Assembly (NCBI GenBank): GCA_023428755.1
Contig: JAEYWX010000029.1
Coordinates: 1-64,000, forward strand
Length of the DNA stretch: 64,000 nucleotides
Reading direction: 5' to 3'
Source: Bacteroidota bacterium
GTDB taxonomy: Bacteria; Bacteroidota; Bacteroidia; Chitinophagales; Chitinophagaceae
Shown: positions 1 to 7,398 of the stretch, piece by piece
Numbering within the stretch: the stretch's first letter is position 1
Layout: each line of letters starts with the position of its first letter
Program-made: the position numbers and the translations under genes
The notes under the pieces: generated by a model
What the model was told of the DNA's origin: nothing
Databases searched by the model: none
The model's input: the letters and a program-made list of their open reading frames with translations, nothing else

Positions 1-77
1 CACCTATACAAACTTTTGACGAAGCTTTACCTTTGGCAAAAGAAAAACTGCTGAATCAACACAACTCAGCAGCTTAA
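1..77 (+). CDS. C-terminal end of an unidentified protein (left edge, partial)
   Basis: One reading frame is open from the left edge (first complete codon at base 3) to a TAA at 75-77. It encodes about 24 residues, beginning PIQTFDEALP and ending HNSAA, with ordinary amino-acid composition. It would be convergent with argS. Too little remains to name a family, and a frame this short can be open by chance. Confidence 0.4.
   Translation, partial: PIQTFDEALPLAKEKLLNQHNSAA
38..72 (-). terminator. Rho-independent terminator for argS
   Basis: Read on the minus strand, CTGCTGA and TCAGCAG form a perfect 7-bp stem around an 11-nt loop, followed by TTTTTCTTTT. It lies about 60 nt downstream of the argS stop. 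On the plus strand the same bases are the last codons of the gene entering from the left edge. Confidence 0.6.
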
Positions 78-132
78 AAAAATTGTAGAAAAATCCACAA
101 CTGTCAGATTATATCTTAACTATTACACTTCA

Positions 133-1908
133 TTACATCCGCTCCGGTACGTTGATTCCCAGCAACTGCATACCGCTTGCAATTACATTGGCCGTTAATT
201 CACAAATGAGTAAACGTAATTGTTTCTTCTCTTCCGATTCAGCATTCATTACTGAATGTTCGGTGTAAAAAGAATTGAAGGTCTTGGCAATGTTGTACAC
301 ATAGTTGGCCAAATGTGAAGGATCATGTTCATTGCCTGATTGTTCAATAACAGTCGGGAAATTTTCCAGATCGATTAATAACTCTTTCTCAAGTCTCAAC
401 AGACTTGTTTCATGTACGTTATCTGCTTTTGCTTTTTCTTTCCGAAGAATGGATTTGATCCTTGCGTGCGTGTACTGTATAAACGGTCCGGTGTAACCAT
501 GAAAATCAATCGACTCTTCCGGGTTGAAGATCATTTTCTTTTTCGGATCAACACGTAACAAGTAAAATTTCAATGCGCCCAGTCCAATCGTTTTGTATAA
601 TTCCTTCAACTCTTCGGGTGTAAAATCTTTTACCTTGCCCAGCTCTTCCGTTTTTTGTTGTGCTACCCGTTCCATTTCATCAAGCAGGTCATCTGCATCC
701 ACCACCGTTCCTTCACGACTTTTCATTTTGCCGGTTGGCAATTCAACCATACCATAACTCAAGTGATGAATACTCTCGGCATAAGGAAGTCCCAGCTTTT
801 TACAGATCAGCTGCAGCACTTTCATGTGGTAGTTCTGCTCATCGCCAATTACATAAATGCTTTGATCGATTTTGTATTCATCATATTTCTGTTGTGCCAG
901 TCCTATATCCTGTGTAATGTAAACCGAAGTGCCATCTTTCCGTTGAACGATCTTTTCATCCAGTCCATCGGCTGTAAGATCGATCCACACGCTTCCATCT
1001 TCTTTTTGTACAAATACTTTTTTTGCTAATCCTTCCTGTACGGTTTTCTTTCCGAGCAGGTAAGTATTACTTTCATAGTAGATCTTATCGAAATTACTGC
1101 CGATTCGTTTGTAAGTAGTATCAAAACCTTCATATACCCAACTGTTCATTTCTTTCCACAACTGCATTACTTCGGGTTTGCCTGCTTCCCAATCAAGTAA
1201 CATTTGTTGCGTTGCTTTCATGATTGGTGCTTCTTTTTCAGCAGTTGCTTTATCAACACCTTCCGCAATCAACTTTTCCACCTGTGCTTTATACTCATCA
1301 TTAAACTTCACATAATAATCACCTACAAAATGATCGCCTTTTGTGTTGGTCGATTGTGGCGTAGCGCCATTGCCAAACAGTTGCCAGGCAATCATACTTT
1401 TGCAAATATGAATACCACGATCGTTTACAATACAGGTTTTCACTGTATCGTATCCATTTGCATTGATGATAGCAGCTGTACTCCAGCCCAAAAAATTATT
1501 CCGTAAATGACCGAGGTGTAACGGCTTGTTGGTATTGGGTGATGAATACTCCACCATTACTTTTTGATGTTTCAAAGCACCTTTTCCAAAACATACATCG
1601 TTGTAATGATTGGTAAGCACTTGTAACCAATAAGCATCAGCAACGGTAAGATTTAAAAAACCTTTGATAATGTTATAAGCTACAAAAAGCTGCGGATTAC
1701 TTTCTACCAAATGCTTTCCCAATTCATTGCCGAGCGCATCCGGGCTTTTTGATAGTGGCTTCAACAACGAAAACAATACAACAGTATAATCGCCTTCAAA
1801 CTCGGGCTTGGTTTTGTTGATCTGAAAATCTTTTGCAGTAAATGTTTTACCGTAAAGTTGTTCCAAACTGTTGATCGCTGCCTGCTGTATCTGTTGTTGA
1901 ATTGCCAT
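133..1908 (-). CDS. argS: Arginyl-tRNA synthetase
   Basis: This 591-residue class I aminoacyl-tRNA synthetase charges tRNA-Arg with arginine in the cytoplasm. The N-terminal Arg-specific domain (about residues 1-110) is followed by the catalytic Rossmann domain with the HIGH-type signature HLGH (131-134, within SSPNTNKPLHLGHLRNN) and a KMSKS-equivalent KMKSREG near 395. A helical DALR anticodon-binding domain ends the protein (TGPFIQYTHARI onwards). The length is normal for the family. The start MAIQQQIQQAA fits the family N-terminus and lies 16 nt after a TATTTTTG -7 box. The gene is monocistronic, convergent with the left-edge gene. Confidence 0.97.
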   Translation of the reverse strand: MAIQQQIQQAAINSLEQLYGKTFTAKDFQINKTKPEFEGDYTVVLFSLLKPLSKSPDALGNELGKHLVESNPQLFVAYNIIKGFLNLTVADAYWLQVLTNHYNDVCFGKGALKHQKVMVEYSSPNTNKPLHLGHLRNNFLGWSTAAIINANGYDTVKTCIVNDRGIHICKSMIAWQLFGNGATPQSTNTKGDHFVGDYYVKFNDEYKAQVEKLIAEGVDKATAEKEAPIMKATQQMLLDWEAGKPEVMQLWKEMNSWVYEGFDTTYKRIGSNFDKIYYESNTYLLGKKTVQEGLAKKVFVQKEDGSVWIDLTADGLDEKIVQRKDGTSVYITQDIGLAQQKYDEYKIDQSIYVIGDEQNYHMKVLQLICKKLGLPYAESIHHLSYGMVELPTGKMKSREGTVVDADDLLDEMERVAQQKTEELGKVKDFTPEELKELYKTIGLGALKFYLLRVDPKKKMIFNPEESIDFHGYTGPFIQYTHARIKSILRKEKAKADNVHETSLLRLEKELLIDLENFPTVIEQSGNEHDPSHLANYVYNIAKTFNSFYTEHSVMNAESEEKKQLRLLICELTANVIASGMQLLGINVPERM

Positions 1909-1924
1909 TGAAAAAAATTGAATG

Positions 1925-1932
1925 CAAAAATA
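1925..1932 (-). promoter_or_regulatory. Candidate -7 box upstream of argS
   Basis: On the minus strand TATTTTTG matches the Bacteroidota -7 consensus TAnnTTTG, 16 nt before the argS ATG. No clear -33 TTTG is seen at the expected spacing, so this is a half-promoter call. Confidence 0.35.
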
Positions 1933-1973
1933 CTGTTTCGCAGTGGAATCGGTACTCCTGAAAAGCCGGGCAG

Positions 1974-2008
1974 CATAAAAAAAGTCCCGTCGTTACGACG
2001 GGACTTTT
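1974..2008 (-). terminator. Rho-independent terminator of the SPFH lipoprotein gene
   Basis: AAAAGTCCCGTCG and CGACGGGACTTTT form a perfect 13-bp stem around a 3-nt loop. A T-run follows on the minus strand, 14 nt after the stop codon at 2022. It sits between argS and the upstream gene and isolates the two units. Confidence 0.85.
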
Positions 2009-2021
2009 CAAAGCATAGTAA

Positions 2022-2819
2022 TTATTTATTCGTTTGCCCTGTAGAAGGGTCGATTAACAATGGCGTTTTTCCATCCGTAACAATGATTTTTGTATTGGGC
2101 GATTTCGCCAGTTCTTTAAACACTTCCAGGCTCTTCCATTTAATGAAAAACTCATTCAACCCTTCTGAAATGATCTTTTGTGCATTGCGCAATCCTTCTG
2201 CTTCAATTGTTTTTCGTTCAGCTTCCTGCCGCTCACGCAGTAACACAAACTCCATTTGCTGTGCCTGCTGTTCGGCTTCCATCCGAAGCTGAATGGCATT
2301 GCTTAAGCCGGCGGGTAATACGATGCTTTTCAGCAAAACAGCTTCTACTTCAAAACCCCGGTGCTGCAATTGCTTTTGCATATGTTCTTTAATTTCTGCT
2401 TCAATCTGGCTGCGTTGGCTGGTATGCATTTCTTTTGCCATGAAACGAGCCGAAATATCGGATGCCGCCGACCGGAAAACAGACAGGATCACTGTTCGTT
2501 CATAGTCCAGCCCAATGTTTTGTAAAATGCTGGGCACCATCTGTGGATTTACGTGGTAAAGGATCGAGATCTGGCTTTTAATGGTGAGTCCTTCTTTTGA
2601 TGGAAGATCGAGATTTACTTCAATGTTATCGGTTTGTGTAGAAACCTTTATCACCCTTGAAGTAAATGGGTTGAATCCAACGGCACCTGGTTGGTAAATG
2701 GTTGGTTGGAGTTTGCCCAGTTTTCGTTTTACACCAACCTCTCCCTGCCGTACCACCGAACAGGAACTGCTGATGAAAAGAAGTGAAACCAGCAATGTGA
2801 GTAGATGAATTTGTTTCAT
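2022..2819 (-). CDS. SPFH/prohibitin-domain lipoprotein
   Basis: This 265-residue protein of the SPFH (stomatin/prohibitin/flotillin/HflK) superfamily is probably a membrane-anchored oligomeric scaffold. The start MKQIHLLTLLVS gives a lipoprotein signal peptide with lipobox SSSC; an in-frame ATG 14 codons earlier would hide that signal and is rejected. The SPFH domain follows (about residues 25-190: GEVGVKRKLGKLQPTIYQPG, SILYHVNPQMV, VFRSAASDISARF). A charged helical segment (RMEAEQQAQQMEFVLLRERQ) resembles the prohibitin coiled coil. A lipid anchor in place of the usual N-terminal transmembrane helix is a variant I associate with Bacteroidota; this is from memory. Its function here is not known. 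Confidence 0.85.
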   Translation of the reverse strand: MKQIHLLTLLVSLLFISSSCSVVRQGEVGVKRKLGKLQPTIYQPGAVGFNPFTSRVIKVSTQTDNIEVNLDLPSKEGLTIKSQISILYHVNPQMVPSILQNIGLDYERTVILSVFRSAASDISARFMAKEMHTSQRSQIEAEIKEHMQKQLQHRGFEVEAVLLKSIVLPAGLSNAIQLRMEAEQQAQQMEFVLLRERQEAERKTIEAEGLRNAQKIISEGLNEFFIKWKSLEVFKELAKSPNTKIIVTDGKTPLLIDPSTGQTNK

Positions 2820-2964
2820 AGTAAAAAATTTGTTGTGATTGATGACAACAAAAAGATGCACAAAGTTGATGTGCTTTTTTCTCTTTCATTCTTTTTTAAC
2901 AGGTATGTACCCACTGCCACGGATAAGCGTTTTTTTGGTTTGTAGTATGCTTTATTTTATCGGA

Positions 2965-2998
2965 AATAAAAAAGCACGTGCAGGAAATGCACGTGCTT
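2965..2998 (-). terminator. Rho-independent terminator of the DUF4412-like gene
   Basis: AAGCACGTGCA and TGCACGTGCTT form a perfect 11-bp stem with loop GGAAA, followed on the minus strand by TTTTTTATTT. It begins 22 nt after the stop at 3020. Confidence 0.85.
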
Positions 2999-3019
2999 CT
3001 ACTTTGAAAAACGAATTTC

Positions 3020-3820
3020 TTATTCTCCGCCTCCGTTCATTCTGAACTGGAAACCACCACCGCCTCTGCCCATTTCACTCATCGGTTTAATATCGTAATC
3101 TTTCGGAATGATAAATACTTTGTCATCCACTTTTGCATTGAGATCTACTTTGGTTACCTGGAAATGAACTTTTGCTCCATTGGGTCGTACAATTTCAAAT
3201 TCCATCGGGAAACCTTTCAGTTTTTGAATACCGGGAATATTTGCCATCCGCATTACATCTCTGATGCGGAAACCTTTGCCCATTGTAAATTCGGGGCTAT
3301 ACCAAACTACCTGCTGTACTTCCTGGTCTCTGCGATCTTTGTAGCGAAGCAATGCTTTGTTGCAAACCATGCCGGCGATCTTTTTTGTTTCGCTGAGGTA
3401 TTCAATGAATACCTCGGGGTTGAATTGCTGGATGCGTTGCTGGCGACCGGAATCTGCACCCGCCATCATGCGTTGCATTTCATCATCGTTGGTATAGAAA
3501 CCCATTTTACGACCCATGGCTTCAAAAAGGGTAGTGGTTTTCTTTTCTTTACTATCGATAATCACCTGGCTAATGCCCATGCCCATATCACTTTCGATTT
3601 TGGTCATGCCATTTTTGAAATACATTTTTGATTTGATCTCGCCTTCACCAATACGGATCATCATCCTTCCTTCTCCATCGCCCGATACCGGAGGCCCACC
3701 ATCAGCATTGGGGTTGCTGCTTTCTGTTTTCATTTGAATCACGGCCTCATTTACAACTTGCTGGGCCATACTTGTGCCGTATATGAAAAAAGCGGCTATG
3801 GCAATCACAATCGATTTCAT
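3020..3820 (-). CDS. Secreted DUF4412-like protein
   Basis: This 266-residue exported protein starts at MKSIVIAIAAFFIYGTSMAQ, a clean type I signal peptide cut after MAQ. The longer frame adds 27 residues with no signal-peptide character. The body resembles the Bacteroidota DUF4412 family (GRMMIRIGEGEIKSKMYFKNGMTKIESDMG), a beta-rich domain that may be LolA- or lipocalin-like. The C-terminus is glycine rich (RGGGGFQFRMNGGGE). No catalytic motif is visible. The family assignment is from sequence feel, not a profile search, and the substrate is unknown. It has its own terminator on both sides and is probably monocistronic in the periplasm. Confidence 0.7.
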   Translation of the reverse strand: MKSIVIAIAAFFIYGTSMAQQVVNEAVIQMKTESSNPNADGGPPVSGDGEGRMMIRIGEGEIKSKMYFKNGMTKIESDMGMGISQVIIDSKEKKTTTLFEAMGRKMGFYTNDDEMQRMMAGADSGRQQRIQQFNPEVFIEYLSETKKIAGMVCNKALLRYKDRRDQEVQQVVWYSPEFTMGKGFRIRDVMRMANIPGIQKLKGFPMEFEIVRPNGAKVHFQVTKVDLNAKVDDKVFIIPKDYDIKPMSEMGRGGGGFQFRMNGGGE

Positions 3821-3899
3821 CGTTAAAATTTTAGAAAGCGAATTTACGAGGTAGTTCGTAAAGTTGTATAACCGGTTGTGTAATTGCAGAAAGGTTAAC

Positions 3900-3929
3900 A
3901 AAAAAAGAAGGGTTGATAGAAATCAACCC
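3900..3929 (-). terminator. Rho-independent terminator of the secreted repeat protein gene
   Basis: GGGTTGAT and ATCAACCC pair around loop AGAA, followed on the minus strand by CTTCTTTTTTT. It lies about 37 nt after the stop at 3966 and before the start of the next minus-strand gene. Confidence 0.8.
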
Positions 3930-3965
3930 CGAAACCTAAACCAACTGCATGTAGAAAAAATGTAA

Positions 3966-4796
3966 TTATTTTATCTGGTTCAGCAATGCATCCATGCTTG
4001 TGTCGGCATTTGTAGCCGCAGCCGGACGAATTGGACTGATAGTAGTTTTATTAATCAATGCATCCATTTTGCTGTCTGCTTCTGTTGTGCTCGCCGGTTT
4101 GCCTTGCTCAATTGAAGCAGCATAAACCATCAAGTCAACATTTTCATCAGCTGCTGCATTGTTAGCAGTTACCAGCTTTCTGAACTGAGAAGCTTTTGCT
4201 TTGTTCTCAGCATCGTCTGCGATCATCATATCAACTGCTGCATCAGCATCAGTTAAAGCAGGCTGCATCATTTTACCAAAGAGGGGAGCAGCTACAGCTT
4301 CTGTAAACTTGTTGTTTATTTCATCGTCAGCAACGGCGCTTGAAGTTTGCAGATTGTTGCTGTAGGCAACTGCCATTTTCTGATTCATTTTCTCGGCAAC
4401 AGTAAAGGCAACATCCATATTATTGTCGGCCAAGCCAATTGAATTAAAGTTGATCCTCTTGTAGGTGTATGCTTTAAGACTGTTAACCCAAGTAGCAATG
4501 TCCATATTGTTGATCCGTACTTCAGCAGTAAATGCATTCGCATTGGTAATCACAATTTGTTGGTTACCGGTTGCAAACGTAACTGTGCAGCAACTGTCAG
4601 CAACAGCAGGGTTAAATTGGTTAACTGTCTTTTCTTCTGCTTTCTTAGTGTTGTCGTCCTGGGTAAAAGACATTGAAGCCAAGGCAATCACTGCAAAGAG
4701 AACTGAAGCGGTCGTACGCATCAATCTTCTAACTAAGCTTTTGTTCTGTTTAAGTGTTCCGTTCATGTCGGAGTTCACTGTTAATTTTGTTGTCAT
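3966..4796 (-). CDS. Exported protein with degenerate ADxxMD repeats, function unknown
   Basis: A 276-residue protein I do not recognise. The N-terminus (RRLMRTTASVLFAVIALASMSFTQ) is a basic-hydrophobic export signal preceded by about 25 residues; ATGs at residues 11 and 26 are alternative starts. The mature part begins with a short beta-rich stretch containing a vicinal Cys-Cys (SCCTVTFATGNQQIVI). The rest is punctuated by about six related motifs: LADNNMDVAF, VADDEINNKF, DADAAVDMMI, AADENVDLMV, EADSKMDALI and NADTSMDALL. Composition is rich in Ala, Asp and Asn. The promoter box lies about 70 nt upstream. The gene is clearly coding by composition and signal peptide, but I infer no function. 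Confidence 0.75.
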   Translation of the reverse strand: MTTKLTVNSDMNGTLKQNKSLVRRLMRTTASVLFAVIALASMSFTQDDNTKKAEEKTVNQFNPAVADSCCTVTFATGNQQIVITNANAFTAEVRINNMDIATWVNSLKAYTYKRINFNSIGLADNNMDVAFTVAEKMNQKMAVAYSNNLQTSSAVADDEINNKFTEAVAAPLFGKMMQPALTDADAAVDMMIADDAENKAKASQFRKLVTANNAAADENVDLMVYAASIEQGKPASTTEADSKMDALINKTTISPIRPAAATNADTSMDALLNQIK

Positions 4797-4867
4797 CTTC
4801 TTTTTTTGATGTTTAAGGTTCTATTTATTTTTTCCCTTTCGGGGTTTCTTTTCTTTCAATTGTATAA

Positions 4868-4899
4868 CAAAGATACTATTTAAAACTGGTACTTTGCAA
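4868..4899 (-). promoter_or_regulatory. Candidate promoter of the secreted repeat protein gene
   Basis: On the minus strand TATCTTTG (4875-4868) matches the TAnnTTTG -7 box, with TTG at 4899-4897 as a possible -33 element at a 21-nt spacer. It would give a leader of about 65 nt before the ATG at 4796. Confidence 0.45.
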
Positions 4900-5056
4900 T
4901 ACATAATACCTTGTTTGGCTCATTAAGCTGATGAATGGTCATTTTTTCATGTTGACCGGCCATCAAGGCAATTTGTTTTGGTTTAATCGTTACTTTTTGG
5001 TCTGGCACCCGTGTCGGGCAGTTTAGCTGGGAAGCTATTTCGAAGTAAACTGTCAA
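4880..5056 (-). CDS. Candidate short gene with TTG start, 58 residues
   Basis: A minus-strand frame is open from 5098 and ends in TAA at 4880. It reads as protein-like sequence with alternating hydrophobic residues: LTVYFEIASQ, then KVTIKPKQIALMAG, then EPNKVLCIAKYQF at the end. No ATG opens it, and the only internal ATGs are late. A TTG at 5056 is the most plausible start. A good minus-strand promoter (5145-5115) ends about 60 nt upstream of that TTG, and the next gene's promoter sits at its 3' end. It could be a real small gene, a remnant of a longer one, or chance. Confidence 0.35.
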   Translation of the reverse strand: MTVYFEIASQLNCPTRVPDQKVTIKPKQIALMAGQHEKMTIHQLNEPNKVLCIAKYQF

Positions 5057-5114
5057 AGGCGGTGTTTCTATATTAACCGGAGCTTTGGGTACCTTTCTTC
5101 ACGTTTTGACGCTG

Positions 5115-5145
5115 CAAAGTTACAGCCAGTAAAACTATCTTCCAA
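5115..5145 (-). promoter_or_regulatory. Candidate Bacteroidota promoter
   Basis: On the minus strand TTGG (5145-5142), a 19-nt spacer and TAACTTTG (5122-5115) fit the TTTG-N19-TAnnTTTG pattern closely. It points toward the candidate short gene and the secreted repeat protein. Confidence 0.5.
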
Positions 5146-5149
5146 CTAA

Positions 5150-5171
5150 ATTTTCAAAAATTTTTGAAAAT
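5150..5171. promoter_or_regulatory. 22-bp perfect palindrome, candidate operator
   Basis: The half-site ATTTTCAAAAA is followed at once by its exact reverse complement. It ends 4 nt upstream of the -33 element of the minus-strand promoter at 5145-5115, the usual place for an activator. It is A/T rich, so chance or a bent-DNA element cannot be excluded. Confidence 0.4.
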
Positions 5172-5438
5172 AATATATTTACTGACAGTTTAATGTTTTC
5201 CATATAGTCGCTGATCAAAGAACTTGTATAGATGTGACGGCAAATGGTCGTTTTTGTTACATCTGATGCACAAAATTCTTTTCTTTTTCTGGGGAAAAGG
5301 AGCTAATTGAGGATGGATGGCATCAACGAAATGTTAAGCCAATTTCGCTGCTTATGAAATGTGTAAAATGCCTGATGAATGGATGGAATCACTGATTTAA
5401 ATGGTATCCCCCAAATATGTGATGTGGGACGAACGGTT

Positions 5439-5966
5439 TCAGCTTTCTGCTTTTTCCTGTTTTTCTGTACGAATACGCTTGGCAAGCCAGCTTTCTTTGA
5501 CAGGTATCAGCCAGTTATTTTCCAGTTCTTCTTTGGTTTGCACAAGGTTATTAATATATAATGTATCGGAAGAGATAAAACCGTTATCAAACGCATATTG
5601 GAGCTGGTTGAGGGGGAGCAGTTCAATTTTGTCTTTGATGACGAAAGCAAGATTCTGCCTGTCGAACATCGATACCTTATATAATTGCTCGATTTCCTTG
5701 ATGAGGCGTACGCTGCTGTCGGTACTGCATCCACTTACCCCGGTTGCTCTTTCATCGGCCATTAATATAATGAACTGACCAAAGAACATGGTGCCAAATC
5801 CTTTTACCGGTGTTCCGTGGCTTTTCCAGTTTTCTACAAAATGATTCAGCAGGTCTTCGATCTGTAATGCTTCTCCCAAACTGAAGATGCGGCTGCTTTG
5901 GTAGATCCACACACGGGAATCAGATGAAAAACCGGACGGCAGTAAATGTTTGTACTCGAGGTTCAT
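5439..5966 (-). CDS. Conserved Bacteroidota protein often misnamed 'ABC transporter ATPase'
   Basis: A 175-residue soluble protein of a family I recognise from Bacteroidota genomes, where it usually carries the name ABC transporter ATPase. Typical family features are SRVWIYQSSRIFS near the N-terminus, a central GCSTDSSVRLIKEIEQ and a C-terminal NNLVQTKEELENNWLIPVKESW. I find no Walker A, signature or Walker B motif, so the ATPase name is not supported. It is the last gene of a minus-strand run after a membrane protein and a CCG-type Fe-S protein, an association I have seen repeatedly in this phylum. The molecular function is unknown. Confidence 0.8.
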   Translation of the reverse strand: MNLEYKHLLPSGFSSDSRVWIYQSSRIFSLGEALQIEDLLNHFVENWKSHGTPVKGFGTMFFGQFIILMADERATGVSGCSTDSSVRLIKEIEQLYKVSMFDRQNLAFVIKDKIELLPLNQLQYAFDNGFISSDTLYINNLVQTKEELENNWLIPVKESWLAKRIRTEKQEKAES

Positions 5967-6002
5967 GCTGCAAAGGTAGGCAAGAGTTGACTTTTTCAGA
6001 AT

Positions 6003-6521
6003 TCAATCTGGCTTGTTCTTTTTTCGTCTCAGCCGCATATAATTTCGGATGGCATCGTAAGCAGCAAAGCAAATACCGATCACCACAATTACAAGGAGGT
6101 ATTTATTCCAATCGGGAAATAGTTCATTATTCGTGGCACCGCTCACTTTCCCAATCAGCCAACGGATGATATTGATCAGAACAAGGATCACCCCACATAA
6201 TAGGGAGATAAAAAAAGCCACACCGGCATAATGGAAAATGGCTGCTTTCGGTGATTTGAATTGAAGCAATTCTTCGGTTTTGGAATCCGCCTCTTTCCGG
6301 TACCAGGTATCTGAATCGAGTAGGCCGAGAATCATTCCAAAGATCAGGTAACGGATAACGCTTTGCTGGAGCACCCTGTTGAGCGACAGATCATTTTCGA
6401 TCCAATCAACCAGGAAACGGATGACAAGAAACACCAGGAAGAACAAAACCGTTCGTTGTAAAAAGTTTCTCCAGTTGAAGTTGTCCAGGAGTTTTCTCAT
6501 GCTGTAGTCATTTGCAGGCAA
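6003..6521 (-). CDS. Membrane protein of unknown function
   Basis: This 172-residue protein has about four hydrophobic segments: TVLFFLVFLVIRFLVDW, YLIFGMILGLL, FHYAGVAFFISLLCGVILVLINIIRW and YLLVIVVIGICFAAYDAI. The C-terminus is basic (RRKKNKPD). It starts 6 nt after the stop of the Fe-S protein gene and is followed 36 nt later by the ABC-ATPase-like gene, so the three are probably cotranscribed. MRKLLDNFNW, seven residues in, is an alternative start. I do not recognise the family. Confidence 0.75.
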   Translation of the reverse strand: MPANDYSMRKLLDNFNWRNFLQRTVLFFLVFLVIRFLVDWIENDLSLNRVLQQSVIRYLIFGMILGLLDSDTWYRKEADSKTEELLQFKSPKAAIFHYAGVAFFISLLCGVILVLINIIRWLIGKVSGATNNELFPDWNKYLLVIVVIGICFAAYDAIRNYMRLRRKKNKPD

Positions 6522-6527
6522 GCAATA

Positions 6528-7304
6528 TTATAAACTGGCGGCTACCAGTTCAGCCACATCCAATACCTGAACGGCTTCTTCTTTTTCTGCCACCTTAACG
6601 CCATCCGTCATCATAGTATTACAAAACGGACAGGCAGCAGCTATAACCGAGGCACCCGTTTCCACCGCTTCGTTTGTACGCTCCCAGTTAACACGGGTGG
6701 TGCCTTTTTCTTCTTCCTTAAACATTTGAGCACCGCCTGCACCACAACATAAACCATTACTGCGGCAACGTTTCATTTCCACCAATTCGGCGTCCAGTGC
6801 TTCCAGTACTTTGCGGGGCGCTTCATATATGTTATTGGTGCGTCCCAAATAACAACTGTCGTGATAAGTGATTTTTTTTCCTTTGAACGATCCGCCTTCT
6901 TTCAACTTCACTTTTCCTTCATCAATCAATTGCTGGAGCAATGTGGTGTGATGGATCACTTCATAATTTCCTCCCAACGCCGGATATTCATTTTTCAGCG
7001 TGTTGAAACAATGCGGACAGGTAGTAACGATCTTTTTAATGCCATAGCCATTCAGCACCTGTATATTATTATAGGCCATCATCTGAAAAAGAAATTCGTT
7101 GCCCGAGCGGCGTGCCGGGTCGCCGGTACACATTTCTTCTTTTCCGAGAATTGCAAATTTGATTGCTGCTTTGTCTAAAATCGTAGCAAATGCTTTGGTG
7201 ATTTTTTGTGCACGTTGATCGAAACTGCCAGCGCAGCCAACCCAAAATAAAACATCAGGACTTTCATTATTCGCCATCATCTCAGCCATTGACCTTATTT
7301 GCAT
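6528..7304 (-). CDS. (Fe-S)-binding CCG-domain protein, LutA/HdrB-like
   Basis: This 258-residue cysteine-rich protein has two CCG-type domains as in heterodisulfide reductase subunit B, GlpC and LutA. Visible motifs are VGCAGSFDQRA, CTGDPARRSGNEF, TTCPHCFNTLKNEYP, YHDSCYLGRTN, NGLCCGAGGAQMF and CPFCNTMMTDG. Such proteins bind an unusual [4Fe-4S] cluster and pass electrons to or from quinone-linked partners. The start MQIRSMAEMM matches the family N-terminus; an in-frame ATG 32 codons earlier would overlap the divergent gene at 7399. Its normal partner, the large Fe-S membrane protein, is on the same strand at 13880-15199, separated by plus-strand genes. Confidence 0.88.
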   Translation of the reverse strand: MQIRSMAEMMANNESPDVLFWVGCAGSFDQRAQKITKAFATILDKAAIKFAILGKEEMCTGDPARRSGNEFLFQMMAYNNIQVLNGYGIKKIVTTCPHCFNTLKNEYPALGGNYEVIHHTTLLQQLIDEGKVKLKEGGSFKGKKITYHDSCYLGRTNNIYEAPRKVLEALDAELVEMKRCRSNGLCCGAGGAQMFKEEEKGTTRVNWERTNEAVETGASVIAAACPFCNTMMTDGVKVAEKEEAVQVLDVAELVAASL

Positions 7305-7398
7305 AGCAACTGAATTTGTTTCAAAACTAAGTGAAACAGACGAATTTACAGGCAGCTGTTTGTTCATATGTTCATGCAGGCGGCTATCTTTGATTTTC

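Larger units (their letters stand above)
4797..5438. other. 642-base gap between two minus-strand genes
   Basis: This stretch contains no long gene. It holds two candidate minus-strand promoters, a 22-bp perfect palindrome and a candidate short gene (4880-5056), all listed separately. Bases 5172-5438 show only a weak inverted repeat (GATGTGAC at about 5231 against GTTACATC, one G-T mismatch) and otherwise nothing I can assign. Confidence 0.6.
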
